DNA from: Pisolithus tinctorius
Taxonomy: Eukaryota; Basidiomycota; Agaricomycetes; Boletales; Pisolithaceae
Assembly (NCBI GenBank): GCA_024663395.1
Contig: JANFAH010000157.1
Coordinates: forward strand, 1 to 48,585
Length of the DNA: 48,585 bases
Direction: 5' to 3'
A program made the translations under genes and the position numbers. Of this stretch, positions 20,489 through 31,654 are shown piece after piece. The first letter of the stretch is position 1. Each line of letters opens with the position of its first letter. Under the pieces are notes generated by a model. It was not told the DNA's origin, did not search any database, and saw nothing but the letters and a program-made list of their open reading frames with translations.

Positions 20489-21223
20489 TGTCAAGTCCAG
20501 GCCTACTCTGACCAACTCCGACACTTAACAAGGTCTAGAGAAGGGTTTGGAAGCAAGTCCAACACAGGGAAGCAGAACTCCGACTAGTGGAGTGTCGGCA
20601 GGAACGAAGTCCACTGAGACAAAGGCAGAGCAGAGTGAGGGCATTGGGTTTAGCTTGTGTGCTACCCCCTTGCACGATCTCAGCCCTTGTATTTCAGAGG
20701 GAGAGTACAGACAGAGAGTTGGAGATAACTCTGACAGACAGAAGTCAGAGACAGAAGGAGTAGGAACTAAGTTGATATTTGTACTGAGGAACAGTGGAGT
20801 ATGATACATGCTTTTATACCACTATGGAGGTACAGTAACTGGAATCAGAACTGACATATGGAGACCCAGAAATTTTCAAGTAAAAACTTCCTAGATGATG
20901 AATGAAGGGTAGACAGAGGACATACGAATGGGTAACATAGAACATCCAGAAAAGGAAACAGTCCAGGTGCTGGACTATGTGGTGTGTGCACTGCAGAGTA
21001 CCTGACTGCGCACTGTCAGGGAAAAGTCTGAAGGTAGTCACATGACCCCTCAGAGAACGGTCCACTCAGTCCAGTAGGAGAGCAACACAAGTCCAATGGC
21101 AGTCGGAGCAGAGATGGCTCATAACCGACAGAAGTTGGGTGGAGTTGGTGTGGAGTGAGTGAATGACCAGTGGAAGATGGTGTGGAGTGAGTAGGGACCT
21201 AGAGTGAATGCATGGTTATGACA
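20489..21223 (-). repeat. 5' LTR of old Ty3/Gypsy element
   Basis: 735 bp, TGTCA...TGACA, followed by target duplication ATGTC (21,224-21,228). A TATA box (TATAAAA on the minus strand) is at 20,812-20,818. In its first 125 bp I count 14 differences from the 3' LTR, all transitions, 13 of them explained by an ancestral CpG. Confidence 0.92.
20812..20818 (-). promoter_or_regulatory. TATA box of old Ty3 5' LTR
   Basis: TATAAAA on the coding (minus) strand, conserved at the equivalent place in the other LTR (4059-4065). Confidence 0.55.
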
Positions 21224-22080
21224 ATGTCAAGTTCCTCACTCATTGATGCTATTGGTGGATAACTATATTGTTCTCCTTGTCCCCCCATTGCTGTGTGTTG
21301 TCATCATGCCTGCATATCACCCCTCTGAATAGCTCTGACATCTACAAGACTTCTCTCTAATGGAATAGCTGGTTGCAGCACCAGTGCAAGGCATTGTCCA
21401 TGTTGTGCAGTTTTTAGCTGTCATAACACATACAATAATGAAGGACAATTTGCTGTACACTCATGAGCACAAAGGGCATCATGCAGACAAGATGTTGTAA
21501 GTGTTGCCACAGAAACATGCCATGGTGTTCTGTGATAGATTTGATAGCTTTCAATGTCAAGTAGGGGTACTGTTCCACAAACTTGCAAACAGAGCTTGCA
21601 CAACAGACCAACAATGGTCCTCTAGGGTACACAGACCCCACACTAAGATCACTGCACACCATAATGCACTCCAACATATACTCTCACTGTATAAACTTGT
21701 AACTCATAGCAGCATCATTACTGACACCAGCAACATCTATACACAAGTGACACATGCCACTGTCCATGACACATTACAAAATACACCTGCAAGTTGTTTG
21801 CATGACATTCCAAGGTGTGACAAACAAACCCCAACATTCCAACTTCCCCAACCCCTCCCCTGCATGTGACCAGACTTAATGGTCCAGTATGATCATGGAC
21901 AACACAGAGTTTACAGACCTGGGCCTAACAGCATCCAGGAATAATAGGAGCTATGTTCCAATTTTAATATAATTTTCTTTTTCACAATGTATCCATTATT
22001 GTTCACCAGGTATGACACCCAATTGTCTGAATCTGAATTTGGCTTCATTTGGATGAGTCTAACTTGCCCCTAACAGAGTT
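21224..22080 (-). pseudogene. Decayed Helitron, right (upstream, N-terminal) portion
   Basis: The N-terminal part of the Helitron protein split by the old Ty3 element. Minus-strand codons at 21,300-21,224 read YPPIASMSEELDI and continue directly into IHDWQKNMS at 3735. Further upstream (about 21,550-21,420) a segment with HGMSVATLTTSCLHDAL and AHECTANCPSLL resembles the Cys-containing N-terminal region of basidiomycete Helitron proteins. Frames are broken and CpG is nearly absent up to about 22,080, where CpG-containing host sequence starts. The exact Helitron end was not found. From about 21,700 to 22,080 I see no domain. Confidence 0.55.
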
Positions 22081-22261
22081 GCCACCAGAATGTCATGTGA
22101 TTGACGGTACTCGAAAATTTTGGTACATCACGTGATTGTCGAGGATTGGTTGAGCTAGGTAACTTCCGCAGAGCCACCAAGGCCCACAGAAGAGTTTAAA
22201 AAGGAGCTAGACCCCGCCATTCACTGTCTGCCTGTCGAGCTCCTTGCGCCGACACTCCACG

Positions 22262-22447
22262 ATGGTCCGTCCATATTATGCAGGGACAAATGAGCTTGTC
22301 GTGATTGGTCATCGGAGAAGAGTCCCAGTTGGTGTCTCGCAACATTGGAGGGACATCCTGAATACACCCGGCACTCACAAACCGAATGACATGCCATCGA
22401 CTCGGTCACTTTTCTTGATAGGTGGAGCGGGCGAGCGTACGTGTTAA
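22262..22447 (+). CDS. Possible small hypothetical protein
   Basis: An ATG at 22,262 opens 61 codons (MVRPYYAGTNELVVIGHRRR) to TAA, with a TATA-like TTTAAAAAGG about 65 bp upstream. It is the first coding-like stretch in the CpG-normal island next to the Helitron remnant. No family is recognised. It could be the first exon of a gene truncated by the repeat. The rest of 22,080-22,565 shows nothing else. Confidence 0.25.
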   Translation: MVRPYYAGTNELVVIGHRRRVPVGVSQHWRDILNTPGTHKPNDMPSTRSLFLIGGAGERTC

Positions 22448-22565
22448 ATGCACATCAAGCAATGAAACTACATTGGCCATTGACACCTGCACGACACGGG
22501 AACGCACAGCTTAATGTACAGCTCAACTCACATAACAGTGACGAGGAGTTCAGCTAGCACGAATG

Positions 22566-24018
22566 CTACACTTGCCCTTCATTAGAGAGCTGTTCAGCAC
22601 GTCGTCGCACTGACCATTCCCTAGCTCTTTCTCTCCTAGCCTTCTGCCGATCTGCCTCGTCGGAGTCTGTACTACCAAACTCGTGAACCCCCGATTTCGA
22701 AACGTTCACCTGTGCTTCGTCTTCCGCTACCTCACCTTCGCTGGGGTCATCTCCGCTCTCTCCGCTCTCTCCGCTCTCTCCATATCCAGCTACTAGTCCT
22801 TGCAGCGACGAACTTCCGGAGGGCTTGTCAGCCATCTTAGATTCATCCGCGTCTCGTCGTTCTTGTCTTGCCAGTTCCTTTGCGACCTTCCATGCTCTCG
22901 ACCAACGCCCTCGCAGGAATGCGAACCGTCTGTCCGCACCATGGTTCGCCAGAATGCGCATCTCTAGTTGCGCAGGGTTGGGTGACGACACGACGTGCCC
23001 CGCCGTTCGACGGAGGAGTTCTTTCTGAGCTTCGTCCGGCTGTAATATAACCATATGTTCATTAATCGAAGTGGTTTTAAAATACCAAAGGGCAGAGTAG
23101 GGAAACTATCGTCGCAGGACACACACCCACCTCTTCGTCACTTCCGCCCCAAACGTCCAAGTCTTCCCCCGTTGTTTCTCCTCTCGCGCGATCGCGGGCC
23201 AAGATGGCTCGAATACGCTCCTCCCTAGCATGGTCGATAAGTTTCCTGCGTTTATCACGACGATAATCTTCTGCCTCTTCCGGAGAAAAGAAGAACGTGT
23301 CTTCTGTGTCTGAAGGCAGGTCCGACCATCCACTTGGCGAGAGGGGCCAGCGGGCAGTAGCAGCAGCAAGTGATGGTCCAGGGTGGTTATGCGTGGGTAG
23401 TACATCGAGTAGTAGTCGAACGTCGTACCTGTTCAGAAGAAATTTAGGATGGGAACACACGACAGGCGAACATCACAAATTGCAACGAACACGCAGTAGG
23501 CGCCGTTCGCGCAAACGTATTTGCCAAGTATCAAGAAAAGAACTCAAGCCTATCATATTCATACCACAAAGCAAGCTATCACCGCCGGGACATTGGCCCT
23601 CCGACCGGCAGTATGCCCGTCGATCGGACAACTGGACACGCGGGAAGATCTTGAGGGTGAGAAAGACGTACCTGTCTACCAGCAGATGTGAAGGTCTTGG
23701 CTTTCGAGGTGCTTTGGCATTACTACCTTCTCCGTCATCGTCATCATCATCGAAGACAAGGGTATGCTGCGGCTCTAAGGGGATAAGGCCACTTCCAGCA
23801 CCAGTCTTATCAACGCCGTCAGGAAGCGCTTCGGGACACTCGAGTGCAAGGGCGGCTGCGACCGCCCGAGGGCCGCTAACGATGTCTGCTTCATGGGCGA
23901 CTATGTACAAAGACGGATCGAAGTCAGTCGCGAAGGCAGTGTCGTCGATGGATGTCGAGTGGGTATGAAGTTTATCTGTTCCTTGGTCGTGAGTTCTCCG
24001 GTGCTTGCGCTTGTGCAT
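22566..24018 (-). CDS. SWAP/DRY_EERY-domain splicing-regulator-like protein
   Basis: Three exons on the minus strand: 24,018-23,672, 23,428-23,131 and 23,039-22,566, giving 372 residues. Intron 1 (243 bp) starts GTACGT and ends AACAG; intron 2 (91 bp) starts GTGGGT and ends TTACAG. A SLYIVAHEAD segment and LIPLEP precede an Asp run. LLVDRYDVRLLLD (about residues 111-123) and an EEAEDYRRDKRRKLIDHAREER helix fit the N-terminal domain of suppressor-of-white-apricot proteins (DRY_EERY). PDEAQKELLRRTAGHVV...FAFL (about 216-262) resembles a SURP RNA-binding module. A Gly-Glu-Ser repeat and basic RERAREWSVRRR tail follow. Such proteins act in alternative splicing in the nucleus. The start was chosen as the ATG before the basic MHKRKHRR; an in-frame ATG at 24,108 would add 30 residues. 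A broken copy is at 35,161-35,730. Confidence 0.65.
22755..22783. repeat. 9-bp tandem repeat in SWAP-like gene
   Basis: CTCCGCTCT is repeated three times, encoding Gly-Glu-Ser repeats on the minus strand. Confidence 0.7.
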
Positions 24019-25148
24019 TGTCGTTGCAACCTGATTTATTATTGTAGTTGGCAACTCAAGGACATCGACGTTGCTGTCTGAGCGAATCGGAGGGTGGCCG
24101 GTTCTCACGCATCAACAGGTGACTTTCACCGTGTTTCAGTCGAGACTTGGAACGTCAACAAAAGCCGCGCGGCACCGCATAACTCAACACAGCATCCCTG
24201 ACGGTGCAACTTGGCTTTCCGTCTCGAATCCAATGGGTTCAGCCCCGACCCAGGCGTATCGCCTTTAACCTTGCATGCGTCCCTAGTACAACCATGACAG
24301 GTGATCACGTTCCATACAACGAGGAAACGATCATCGTCCTCGTAGCACGTAGGTACAGCGCACGGGAAAGGACCTATCAAATCCACCAGCCAGTCGAATT
24401 GTTATACCAGCTGATATCCTTGGCGAGGTGTATTGTGGATCTACTTGTATTAATGATCGCTGAAAGATGTGCCATGTCCAGCTTCGTATGGAGGGCGAAA
24501 CCACATGTCGTCCGTGGTTATGCATAGCCGTTCACTTGCTGCAAGAGCGAGGTTGACGGAAAATCGTAATAAGGTCCATCGTTTTGAGTTGATGGCTTCT
24601 ACCAGTTGAAAACCGACTACATCCCCCATTTTGCGCTTCACATGTGCTCATCGCAGGCTTCGCAGTCGCGCGTGAGGTACGTAGTCAATGGTTGGCACCC
24701 TTGACGGCGGGCCATACAGTATACAGTTAACTTCGCTTGATGCTGTATCCTGCTCCCAGATTTGCTTCAGGTTCGGTTGTTATGAGCAACTGGTCGTTTC
24801 ACGAGGCCCTACGCTAACAGAGTGCAAGACTTAGTCGCTGTGAGATCTATTCATAGGATTGACGGCTGGATTACCTGTTCCTGTACACCAGTCAATCATG
24901 AAATCGTCACCGGATATCTTTCACTTTAGCCTATCGACAGGACACGGCAGACTGTACAATACTCGCTGTATATGGATATCGAGTCTTGCCCCCCCACCGA
25001 TTACCTCGAGGCGACCGGACTTTGCCAACGATGAGGCTGCGCTCAAGTACACTATAAACTGGCCGCGGGCTGGCCGTAGCAGAAGCAACACAACTTCCTC
25101 CTTATTTTCATCGCTCTTCACCTAATCTACTGATTCTTCCTATATCAT
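24019..25148. other. Intergenic region between SWAP-like gene and GH3 pseudogene
   Basis: About 1.1 kb shared by two divergent genes. It is recognisably similar in many blocks to 35,731-37,269 in the second gene unit (for example the CTTATCAAATCCACCAG/CTTATCGAAGCC and GTATACAGTTAACTTCG stretches). A TATA box (TATAAAC) is at 25,053-25,059, about 95 bp before the GH3 start. No other gene seen. Confidence 0.6.
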
Positions 25149-27178
25149 ATGTACAACCTACCCCCTGCGCCGATTACCTCGTTCACCCCAGAGCTCACGG
25201 AACGACTTCGCGAGTAGATGTCGGACGTACTGTTGTACCTCGTGAAGACCAACTCTGCTACTACCTACTTCAAGGAATCGGCCGTTCTACCGCAGTTTTG
25301 GGCCGCACTGCCTCTTGCCGATGGCAACCAGATAGACAATTTGGATTTCTCTACGACGGAGTTATTCAAGGTCTATCACAATAACGTAGGACAGAGCATC
25401 TACGAGGACTATCTTCCAGTTATCTCGCATTTCTTCGAGCACCCATGCAATAGAATAGCGGTGGAGAACCTTATGACGCCTGACCTACCGTCTTTATTGC
25501 CCACTCCTCGGGTACCTCGGAGGGCGCAGCAAAGTACTTCCCGAAATACCGCCACCCAAAGCACATGTCGAAGGCGATGGCTGAGAGAGTCCGACTTGCG
25601 AACCGGCAGGGCAAGAACGGTGCGGGCAAGAACTGTATTATCTTTTCCCTTGCGTGCCGTCAGGTCATAGCTCTGGACGAGGATGGAAATATAGCCAAAG
25701 ACATCCCTGTTTGCTTGTTGACGAGTGGCTTGGGCCGCATAGAGAACAATATGGTAAGTCGTGCGAGGAAAGTATCTCCAGCTACAAATAGTTCCTCTTC
25801 AAGCATTCTCTCTTTGCATTGGTGGAGCCTTAGCTCGAGACCATCAATACCGTGTTCACCACTGCATGTCGGGATTTATGTCAAACGATTGGGTGACCAT
25901 TGGGAGGATCACATTCACTGCGTCGAAGCGGGCGTGATACCAGATATCGACGGGATTGACGCCTCCAAAGGCTATCTTCAGGTGCGTCTACGCGACAGCG
26001 GCGCGGAAGGCCATCATGGTGGTTCTGACTCTGTGGTTCACGACGTTTCCTTCAACCAAGGCCGGATCGCGCCGAGGAGTCGCGTAGGGTCAGAAAAGCA
26101 ACTGATTCTCCTGGGTGGCTCAGACAGATTTTGCCACAGCTGTGTGCTATCCTAGCAAATGCCAGTGGCCCATTTTCCACCGTCATCCCAGAGGTGTGGC
26201 CTTTAGCCTCGCGTCTTGGTGTGCCCTGACGCCCTCAAACTAGATCCGGCGTTACGCTGGTCCAGACGTGTCCGTGAAAACTATGGCCATTGCTAGTAGC
26301 GAAGCATATTTTGCTACTGTGTACGATCCAAGGGACCTTATAACCTGTACAAGGTTGTCGGTTCCGACGACGTCATCGAGTTCTTACCTGTAGGTGAACC
26401 AGAGGAATCCAAATACCTCGCTCAGTCGGTTGGTCCTGTTTACCTTGTGCACGCCACGAAATGCTGACTCCCTTTTGTATCAGTGGAACGTCTAATCGGG
26501 AAGGATATAAGAAGTGATTCTGACAACAAGAGACGGATTCTGGCGGTATCCCCTTGGCGATGTCGTTGAGATGGCAGGATTCGATCCTCGCGATGGACTG
26601 CCCCTTATCAGGTACATCGAGGTACGCTTCATTTTCTCTAGTCAGTTTGTTGTATCTGACTGCTCGTTGCAGCGGGGAAAGTAAGTGTTTGGGCATCCCT
26701 AGTGAATGAATATATAAGTTGAGGACGGGTATATCATTTATAACTCGTTGATGCCACGCCCGACTTGTTTGGAGTTTCCGAGCTCCGCGTTTCCTCTGAC
26801 TACCGACAAGTCGCTGCTCGGTACGCATTGTTGGTGGAATTACCTGGCGATCCTGGTGAGTTTCTCGGTACTCTGTGGGGAGACGCACCCTCCAGGTTCG
26901 TGCTCAACCTAATATAACAGATTTTTAACATTTCTGCGGCACCCTCTGCGCTGCATGATCAACTGCAGGGATGCAACGAGAATTACCTGAAAGATAGCCG
27001 AGTAGGGAAAATCGGTGTACCCCGTGTTCGGGTGGTCCGATTGGGAACTTCTGGCGACCTCAAGAGAATGGAAGGTCAGGACGATGGTGGTGCCTTGTGG
27101 CAGGTTAAGGTTCCTGTTATAATCTGGGGTGAGAGTGGTCGTGCGTGGTTGGAAGAACGAGTTATGTTTGATATCTGA
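25149..27178 (+). pseudogene. GH3-family pseudogene (first unit)
   Basis: Aligned by eye with the intact gene at 37,270. The start reads MYNLPPAPITSFTPEL but codon 23 is TAG (25,215-25,217). One C is missing near 25,489, shifting the frame just before the phosphate-binding Ser/Thr-Gly loop. After exon 1 (ending SGLGRIENNM) the short second exon and its following intron are absent, so the gene jumps to the region equivalent to exon 3. Later exons are recognisable to the end (GKIGVPRVRVVR...VMFDI, TGA 27,176-27,178), with local frameshifts. It is clearly dead. Sequence otherwise stays close to the intact copy, including intron positions. Confidence 0.88.
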
Positions 27179-27415
27179 TGGAACGTGGGACGCGGAAAGG
27201 TGAGGAGTAATGTTGTGTTGTGATAGACTTCATATAACCTCGGCTGGGTTCGGCATAACATTACAAGTGTGGTTCTGTCAATTGTCATACTGTTTTTCGC
27301 TATCTCAACGAATACTGCAAATTTCAACGTCATTCAACTTCGTGGCGGTTAACAATGTCCTTAGTATGAACTGTGATTGTACAGAAAAATTATTGTTAAG
27401 GGAATGATGTGGTTT

Positions 27416-28732
27416 TCAGAAACGATTCAAGGACGTGGCTATTTGGTTGGCGACAGTATCTATCCCTTCTGGCTCTGTGAGAAGCGCATACCAAATTAGG
27501 TTATGGACGAGAAGGCTAATGACAGCAATGGCACCATACAACTGAACCGTTGCTGCATGAACGTTCAGATGTACCAGGAGTGTAGCAATGAAGAAATAAA
27601 CACTACGAGGTATGTTTGTTAAAACCACAAGCCGACAGCAAGGCCAATCATACCTGTTTGACAAACACACAAATGGGAAATATAAAGCCAGAAGCATCAT
27701 GATGAAGTACAATCTCGAGTGAGCCGTCTGCACGTTTTATGTCAAGAGGACTGGCCGACCATTACACTTGGCTGAGCCACTTACAAAGAATCGCGGTACC
27801 CTGACGGTCAATCCCATTATAATGCTAGCCAGCGAAGTAAACAGAGACATGTAAGATAATCTCTGAGGCCAGTAAGATATCCCTTCCTGGTCAACAGACT
27901 GGATAGCGAGAAATCCAACATTGGCAGCTAAAAGCACAGTAGCCTAACAAGGGTTTCAGTGACAGATACATATATCAGACTTGTCTACTCACAAGCAGAT
28001 TAGACGTATCAATTTGCTTTCGGAACGTGTTTGAGAAGCTTTCCCATTTGTCTAGATCTGTTTGATGATCAACCTGGGTAGCTGCAAGGGCATTGCTGAC
28101 ATATCGAAACCGATCAAGGGAAACCACCATATTACATAGGTCAGCTGCCATGAAACTGAGATTTCTGATGAGAGGCTTGGAGTCCCGTATGCTTCGATAT
28201 CACAAACGTCAATGTGGCTGTCGCCCCAAATGTGTATCACATACCGCTGAAGACCTATTTGCATTGATGAGTAATGACGATGAGTGGCATGTTGATTCTC
28301 ACCACTTCGCAGCCTATCCCCAACATCTGAGTGCTCAGGTTTGGGCTTGACAGCAACATCAGAAATCGAATTGCACAATTGGTCAGGAAAATTACACACC
28401 TCACTCGCGCCAGGTTGTGTGGGTCTGTGTCCCCAAACTGACTCTTCACCCTCAGGGTGTAGACCATATGATACGGTTGCGTTCCGAAAACTGGCACAAG
28501 CTTCAGCCTGCCTACCTCTCCTACCATCTAGAATGGGCAGGTTCGAAGCGAAAACATTATCCGCGTCGTTCTCTGGTAAAGACTTTCGATGCTGCTTCTG
28601 GGTGAACGAGTTCCAAAACGACAGGAGATACCCTAATAGGTGTAGAGTGGCCGAGGAACATCGTTTGACAACAGCGGTGAACAACTTTGGTAGGCGAACA
28701 AGGATCCGCAAGAGCGCCTCGGGGACCAACAT
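27416..28732 (-). CDS. Hypothetical multi-pass membrane protein (copy A), structure uncertain
   Basis: Minus-strand segments of one multi-exon gene. The 5' part starts at ATG 28,732 (MLVPEALLRILVRLPKLF) and contains NVFASNLPILDGR and ACASFRNATVSYGLHPEGE. A middle exon (about 27,937-27,785) encodes LAANVGFLAIQSVDQEG and a membrane span ending PRFF, followed by a GTAAGT donor. Last exons (about 27,733-27,416) encode hydrophobic segments MMLLALYFPFVCLSN and YGAIAVISLLVHNLIWYALL. Exon borders between 28,500 and 27,950 are uncertain. Three other copies or fragments are nearby: 29,276-29,660 (minus), 32,243-33,204 (plus) and about 39,730-40,270 (minus). Function unknown. Confidence 0.45.
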
Positions 28733-29275
28733 GATGATATGAGAATAACAGGGATTTCTTGAGGGACCCCATTACTTATTACTTTACTGATATAATATTG
28801 ACATTGATATTGTTTGTTCTTTACCCGTTGGAGTGCCATCAAGAGAGACGACATGGGTACTCCGCACTTAGTGGGGTTGTAGTGGGGCTTGAAATCGAGA
28901 CTTACCTTTTTAGGTAACGAGACTTGGATCATCGTGTTCGTGTATAGTATCATTTGCACTTTTGTTGTGGAGAGGCTGCAGTAGTATTAGTCCAGGTCTA
29001 GAGATTAGTTTGTTCGCTTGCGATCTTGCAGGCCCGGTTGTGGGGCCGGACCGGTCATCTGACTATAGGTTTTGGGTATGTTGGCAAGCTGTCGGGGACG
29101 CTGGCAGCATCTAAGTCAGAATAGCACACAGATTAGTACAGAATCTGCGATACAAGGCGTCTCCGGTACGTGTGACTGCTGCGCTATCACATGAGTTTGT
29201 ACGTCGAGACTATGCATTTGAGCATGTTACCGTGCACAATGACTTCAATCAAGCATAGCTGTAACCCAGAGACCG
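28733..29275. other. Non-coding gap
   Basis: Lies upstream of membrane-protein copy A. No gene, RNA or clear repeat recognised. Confidence 0.4.
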
Positions 29276-29660
29276 TCAATGACAGTGGCCATGAGCGGCG
29301 AGTTGATTATCGTTCGCATCACTTCGCCGCCTACCTGGGTCGATATCTGAGAACTCAACTTCGGACTTGACGCTAACATCAGAAAATCGAATTACACAGT
29401 CGATCAGGAAATCTACGCACCCTACTCGTGCCAGATTGTGTGGGTCCGTGGCCCAAGGCCAACCCTTCACGCTTAGGGGCTGCGTTTCGAAAGCTCGCAC
29501 AAGCTTCCACCTGCCTGCCTCTCTCACCATCTAGAATGGGCAGGTTCGAAGGACGTTATCCGCGTCATTCTCTGGTAGAGGCATCGTTCCTGCTTCTGGG
29601 TGAATGAGTTTCAAAATGATAGGAAGTACCGTAATAAATGTAGAGTTGTCGAGGAGCACA
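29276..29660 (-). pseudogene. Membrane-protein gene fragment (copy B)
   Basis: Minus strand. Similar to the 5' part of copy A (28,250-28,640): NDADNV, a CASF-like segment, GTQSGTSR-type linker and SDIDPGRRRSDANDN. Only this middle section of the 5' region is present and stops interrupt it, so it is a fragment. Confidence 0.55.
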
Positions 29661-29799
29661 GTAACCTCGTAATACTTACATAACAGGGTGACTTCGACAG
29701 ACTCGGAAGTGCCGCCTGCGGTGGATACTGGTTGGCTTCGCACATGTGGGAGGAAAAGATAAAAAGATATCGCTGGTCATCGCCATGGTTGGGTTGTCA

Positions 29800-30210
29800 T
29801 GTGATAGGTCCGTTATGCAGACAATTGTCTGTGCCTCACCTGTACTCTCTTCTTCTTCCCGTGGTGTCATCTCATCCTTGCACTCCTTAAGTCCTCCCCT
29901 CCTCGACGGCATTCGACATATATAGCCCAAATTCACGTCTCGACATCGTGCATGACAAATGCACACACACACAATCAACGTGGAAGCTTCCTGCAACCGG
30001 TTGCGAGGTATTGCGCTGGAACGCCTTATGACGGATGTCGAATTATTCGCTTGGGAAAGGAGGTTGATACATATGCCATTCGCGCGCCCTGAGGTGTCCT
30101 GGTTACCAGACTGGAACAGGACAAAAAAGAAAACTTACCCACTACCTTACAACAGCCGCACTCCGGAGGAACCCCAAATTGAAAGCCTGATGAGCGGTCT
30201 GGTCAACTGA
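29800..30210 (+). other. Promoter-like segment with short 5' coding piece (copy 1 of a duplicate)
   Basis: A TATA-like box (ATATATAGCCC, near 29,917) precedes an open frame from 29,959 (MHTHTINVEASCNRLRGIALERLMTDVELFAW) to 30,210. The segment 29,835-30,060 is repeated in diverged form at 33,270-33,510, including the TATA-like site. The encoded piece (RLRGIALERLM) is seen in both, suggesting the 5' end of a gene that was copied and truncated. No family recognised. Confidence 0.4.
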
Positions 30211-30424
30211 ACTGGCACTATAGGGTGCGTCTCCTCGGATCGGATGGAATCCCAAAAATCAGCGGAATATGGAGAACAAATTAATCTTCCTGCTCCAACA
30301 TTCTCCTGAGGACGCCAATGAACCTCCTCTGCCATTGTCCTAAGACGTTGCATAGAAAATTACTCGCGCAGCATGATGCGCCATCACAATTTAGCCCGCC
30401 CTCCAACCTGACCATACGACATAT

Positions 30425-31654
30425 CTGACGCAACACGAGCACGAAGTTCACGACGTAGAATCTTTCCTAACGCACTAAGATCGCTGTCAGGACGACACGC
30501 TGGGAAATGTTACACATTTGCCTAACATACCTCCCAGGAATATGTCCTACCAGAACGATTCCCCCGCGTAGCTTCTTGTGTGGAAAAACCTTTCGAGCGA
30601 CCCATTCTTGAATGCCTTGTGCGAATGATGTTGTCTTCTTCGCAACGGTTCGTACAGGGACGATGTAAGTCCTAGAATGGGAATTGGTGAGTTGCACGAG
30701 ATTAGTACGTGCCATATAGAGCCCAGGCTGTCTGTACAGCTTACGACTTCGGAGGATACGTACCTAGGTAATTCCGTTGCCTCCGTATCGGGATGTTGCA
30801 ATAGTAACGACTCAAGCTCCGCAGGCGGCACTGTGGGGAATGTGTGCGACGTTGGGAAGAAAGACGGATATCATCTCTACACTAGAATCTCTGATCATGG
30901 GTGGATCATGTGTGTCGCGATGAGACAGCCTCAAGACTGTGTCCGCGAACGCACCTTATATTTGATCAGTTCCTTCCGTCTGTCGACAATTGTGAAGAAT
31001 CTGACCTTATTGCAAACAGCGATATCACCAGTTTCAAACCAGCCATCGTCGGCTGCAGTGGTGGCTGACGAGATGTTGAGGTAGCCCTAGTGGTAGTGAA
31101 TATCACCAGCATCAATGAGGGGTGATCAAAGAAGTGAGTGCAGTCGCAGACCTTCATGGCATTCGGACCCTTACCAATACCTCACCAGCACCTTCAATAC
31201 CTTCGCAGTGTCGAGCAGCGACGGGTAAACGAAAAAAAAAGATGAGAGCTAGCGTCGATATACTGGTGCTTAAGCTCGTCTGAGTTATATCCACTCTCAG
31301 CTAGAGTAGTAGTAAAGCCCGCAGCAGTGAAGCACAGAGGAGCGTTATGGGCCAAAAGATGCTATTCGGAGAGAAAATGAGTACCATCAGTCAGGTAGTA
31401 GTGGCTGCATTGGGATGGTGTCGAAGCGGCTGAGGCAGATTGACAAAGGATTGGACGAGCTGAAGAGTAAAGGAACAGAGTTGCCCAAGTGAAATTGTTA
31501 CCCCAGTGGCTGCATCAATGAAAGCCGGGGAAGATGCAGAGAAGCCACCGACAAGATGCGGAGTGTTTGGAGACGTTCCGAGAAGACGGTTGAAGATCGA
31601 CCTACGAGCGAGAGGGACAGGTGGGAGCAACGACCTGAAAACTTGCTCGTTCAT
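30425..31654 (-). pseudogene. AMP-dependent synthetase/ligase (4-coumarate-CoA-ligase-like) pseudogene with central deletion
   Basis: Minus strand. The 5' piece (31,654-31,391) encodes an N-terminal adenylation-domain segment (ASSPAFIDAATGVTISLGQL). The 3' piece (about 31,100-30,425) contains DGWFETGDIAV and VDRRKELIKYK, the hinge region of the ANL superfamily. After a likely intron with GTGCGT donor come PPAELESLLLQHPD, VARKVFPHKKLRGG and VLVGHIPG, the C-terminal lid. Roughly the middle of the enzyme, including the AMP-binding P-loop, is missing between 31,391 and 31,100. Stops occur (for example before GYLN near 31,090), and the catalytic-lysine region after HIPG is not recognisable. The relic belongs to the same superfamily as GH3 but to a different family. 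Confidence 0.7.

Larger units (their letters stand above)
3736..21223 (-). mobile_element. Old Ty3/Gypsy chromovirus with three nested insertions
   Basis: LTRs begin TGTCA and end TGACA. A 5-bp target duplication ATGTC flanks the whole (3731-3735 and 21,224-21,228). The 5' LTR is 20,489-21,223; gag and pol run leftward on the minus strand; the 3' LTR is 3736-5129 with a solo LTR inside it. After removing the three inserts and their target duplications the element measures about 8.1 kb. Internal order on the minus strand is gag with zinc knuckle, protease, reverse transcriptase, RNase H, integrase and chromodomain. A gene in the opposite orientation lies between the end of pol and the 3' LTR. 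CpG sites are largely lost and stops, mostly TGA at arginine positions, break every frame, so it is dead. It inserted into an already resident Helitron. Confidence 0.9.

Noticed and set aside
1..22080. Classical Neurospora-type RIP (CpA-targeted)
   Set aside because: The changes I could read concern CpG, with other CpA dinucleotides intact, so a CpG-directed process fits better.
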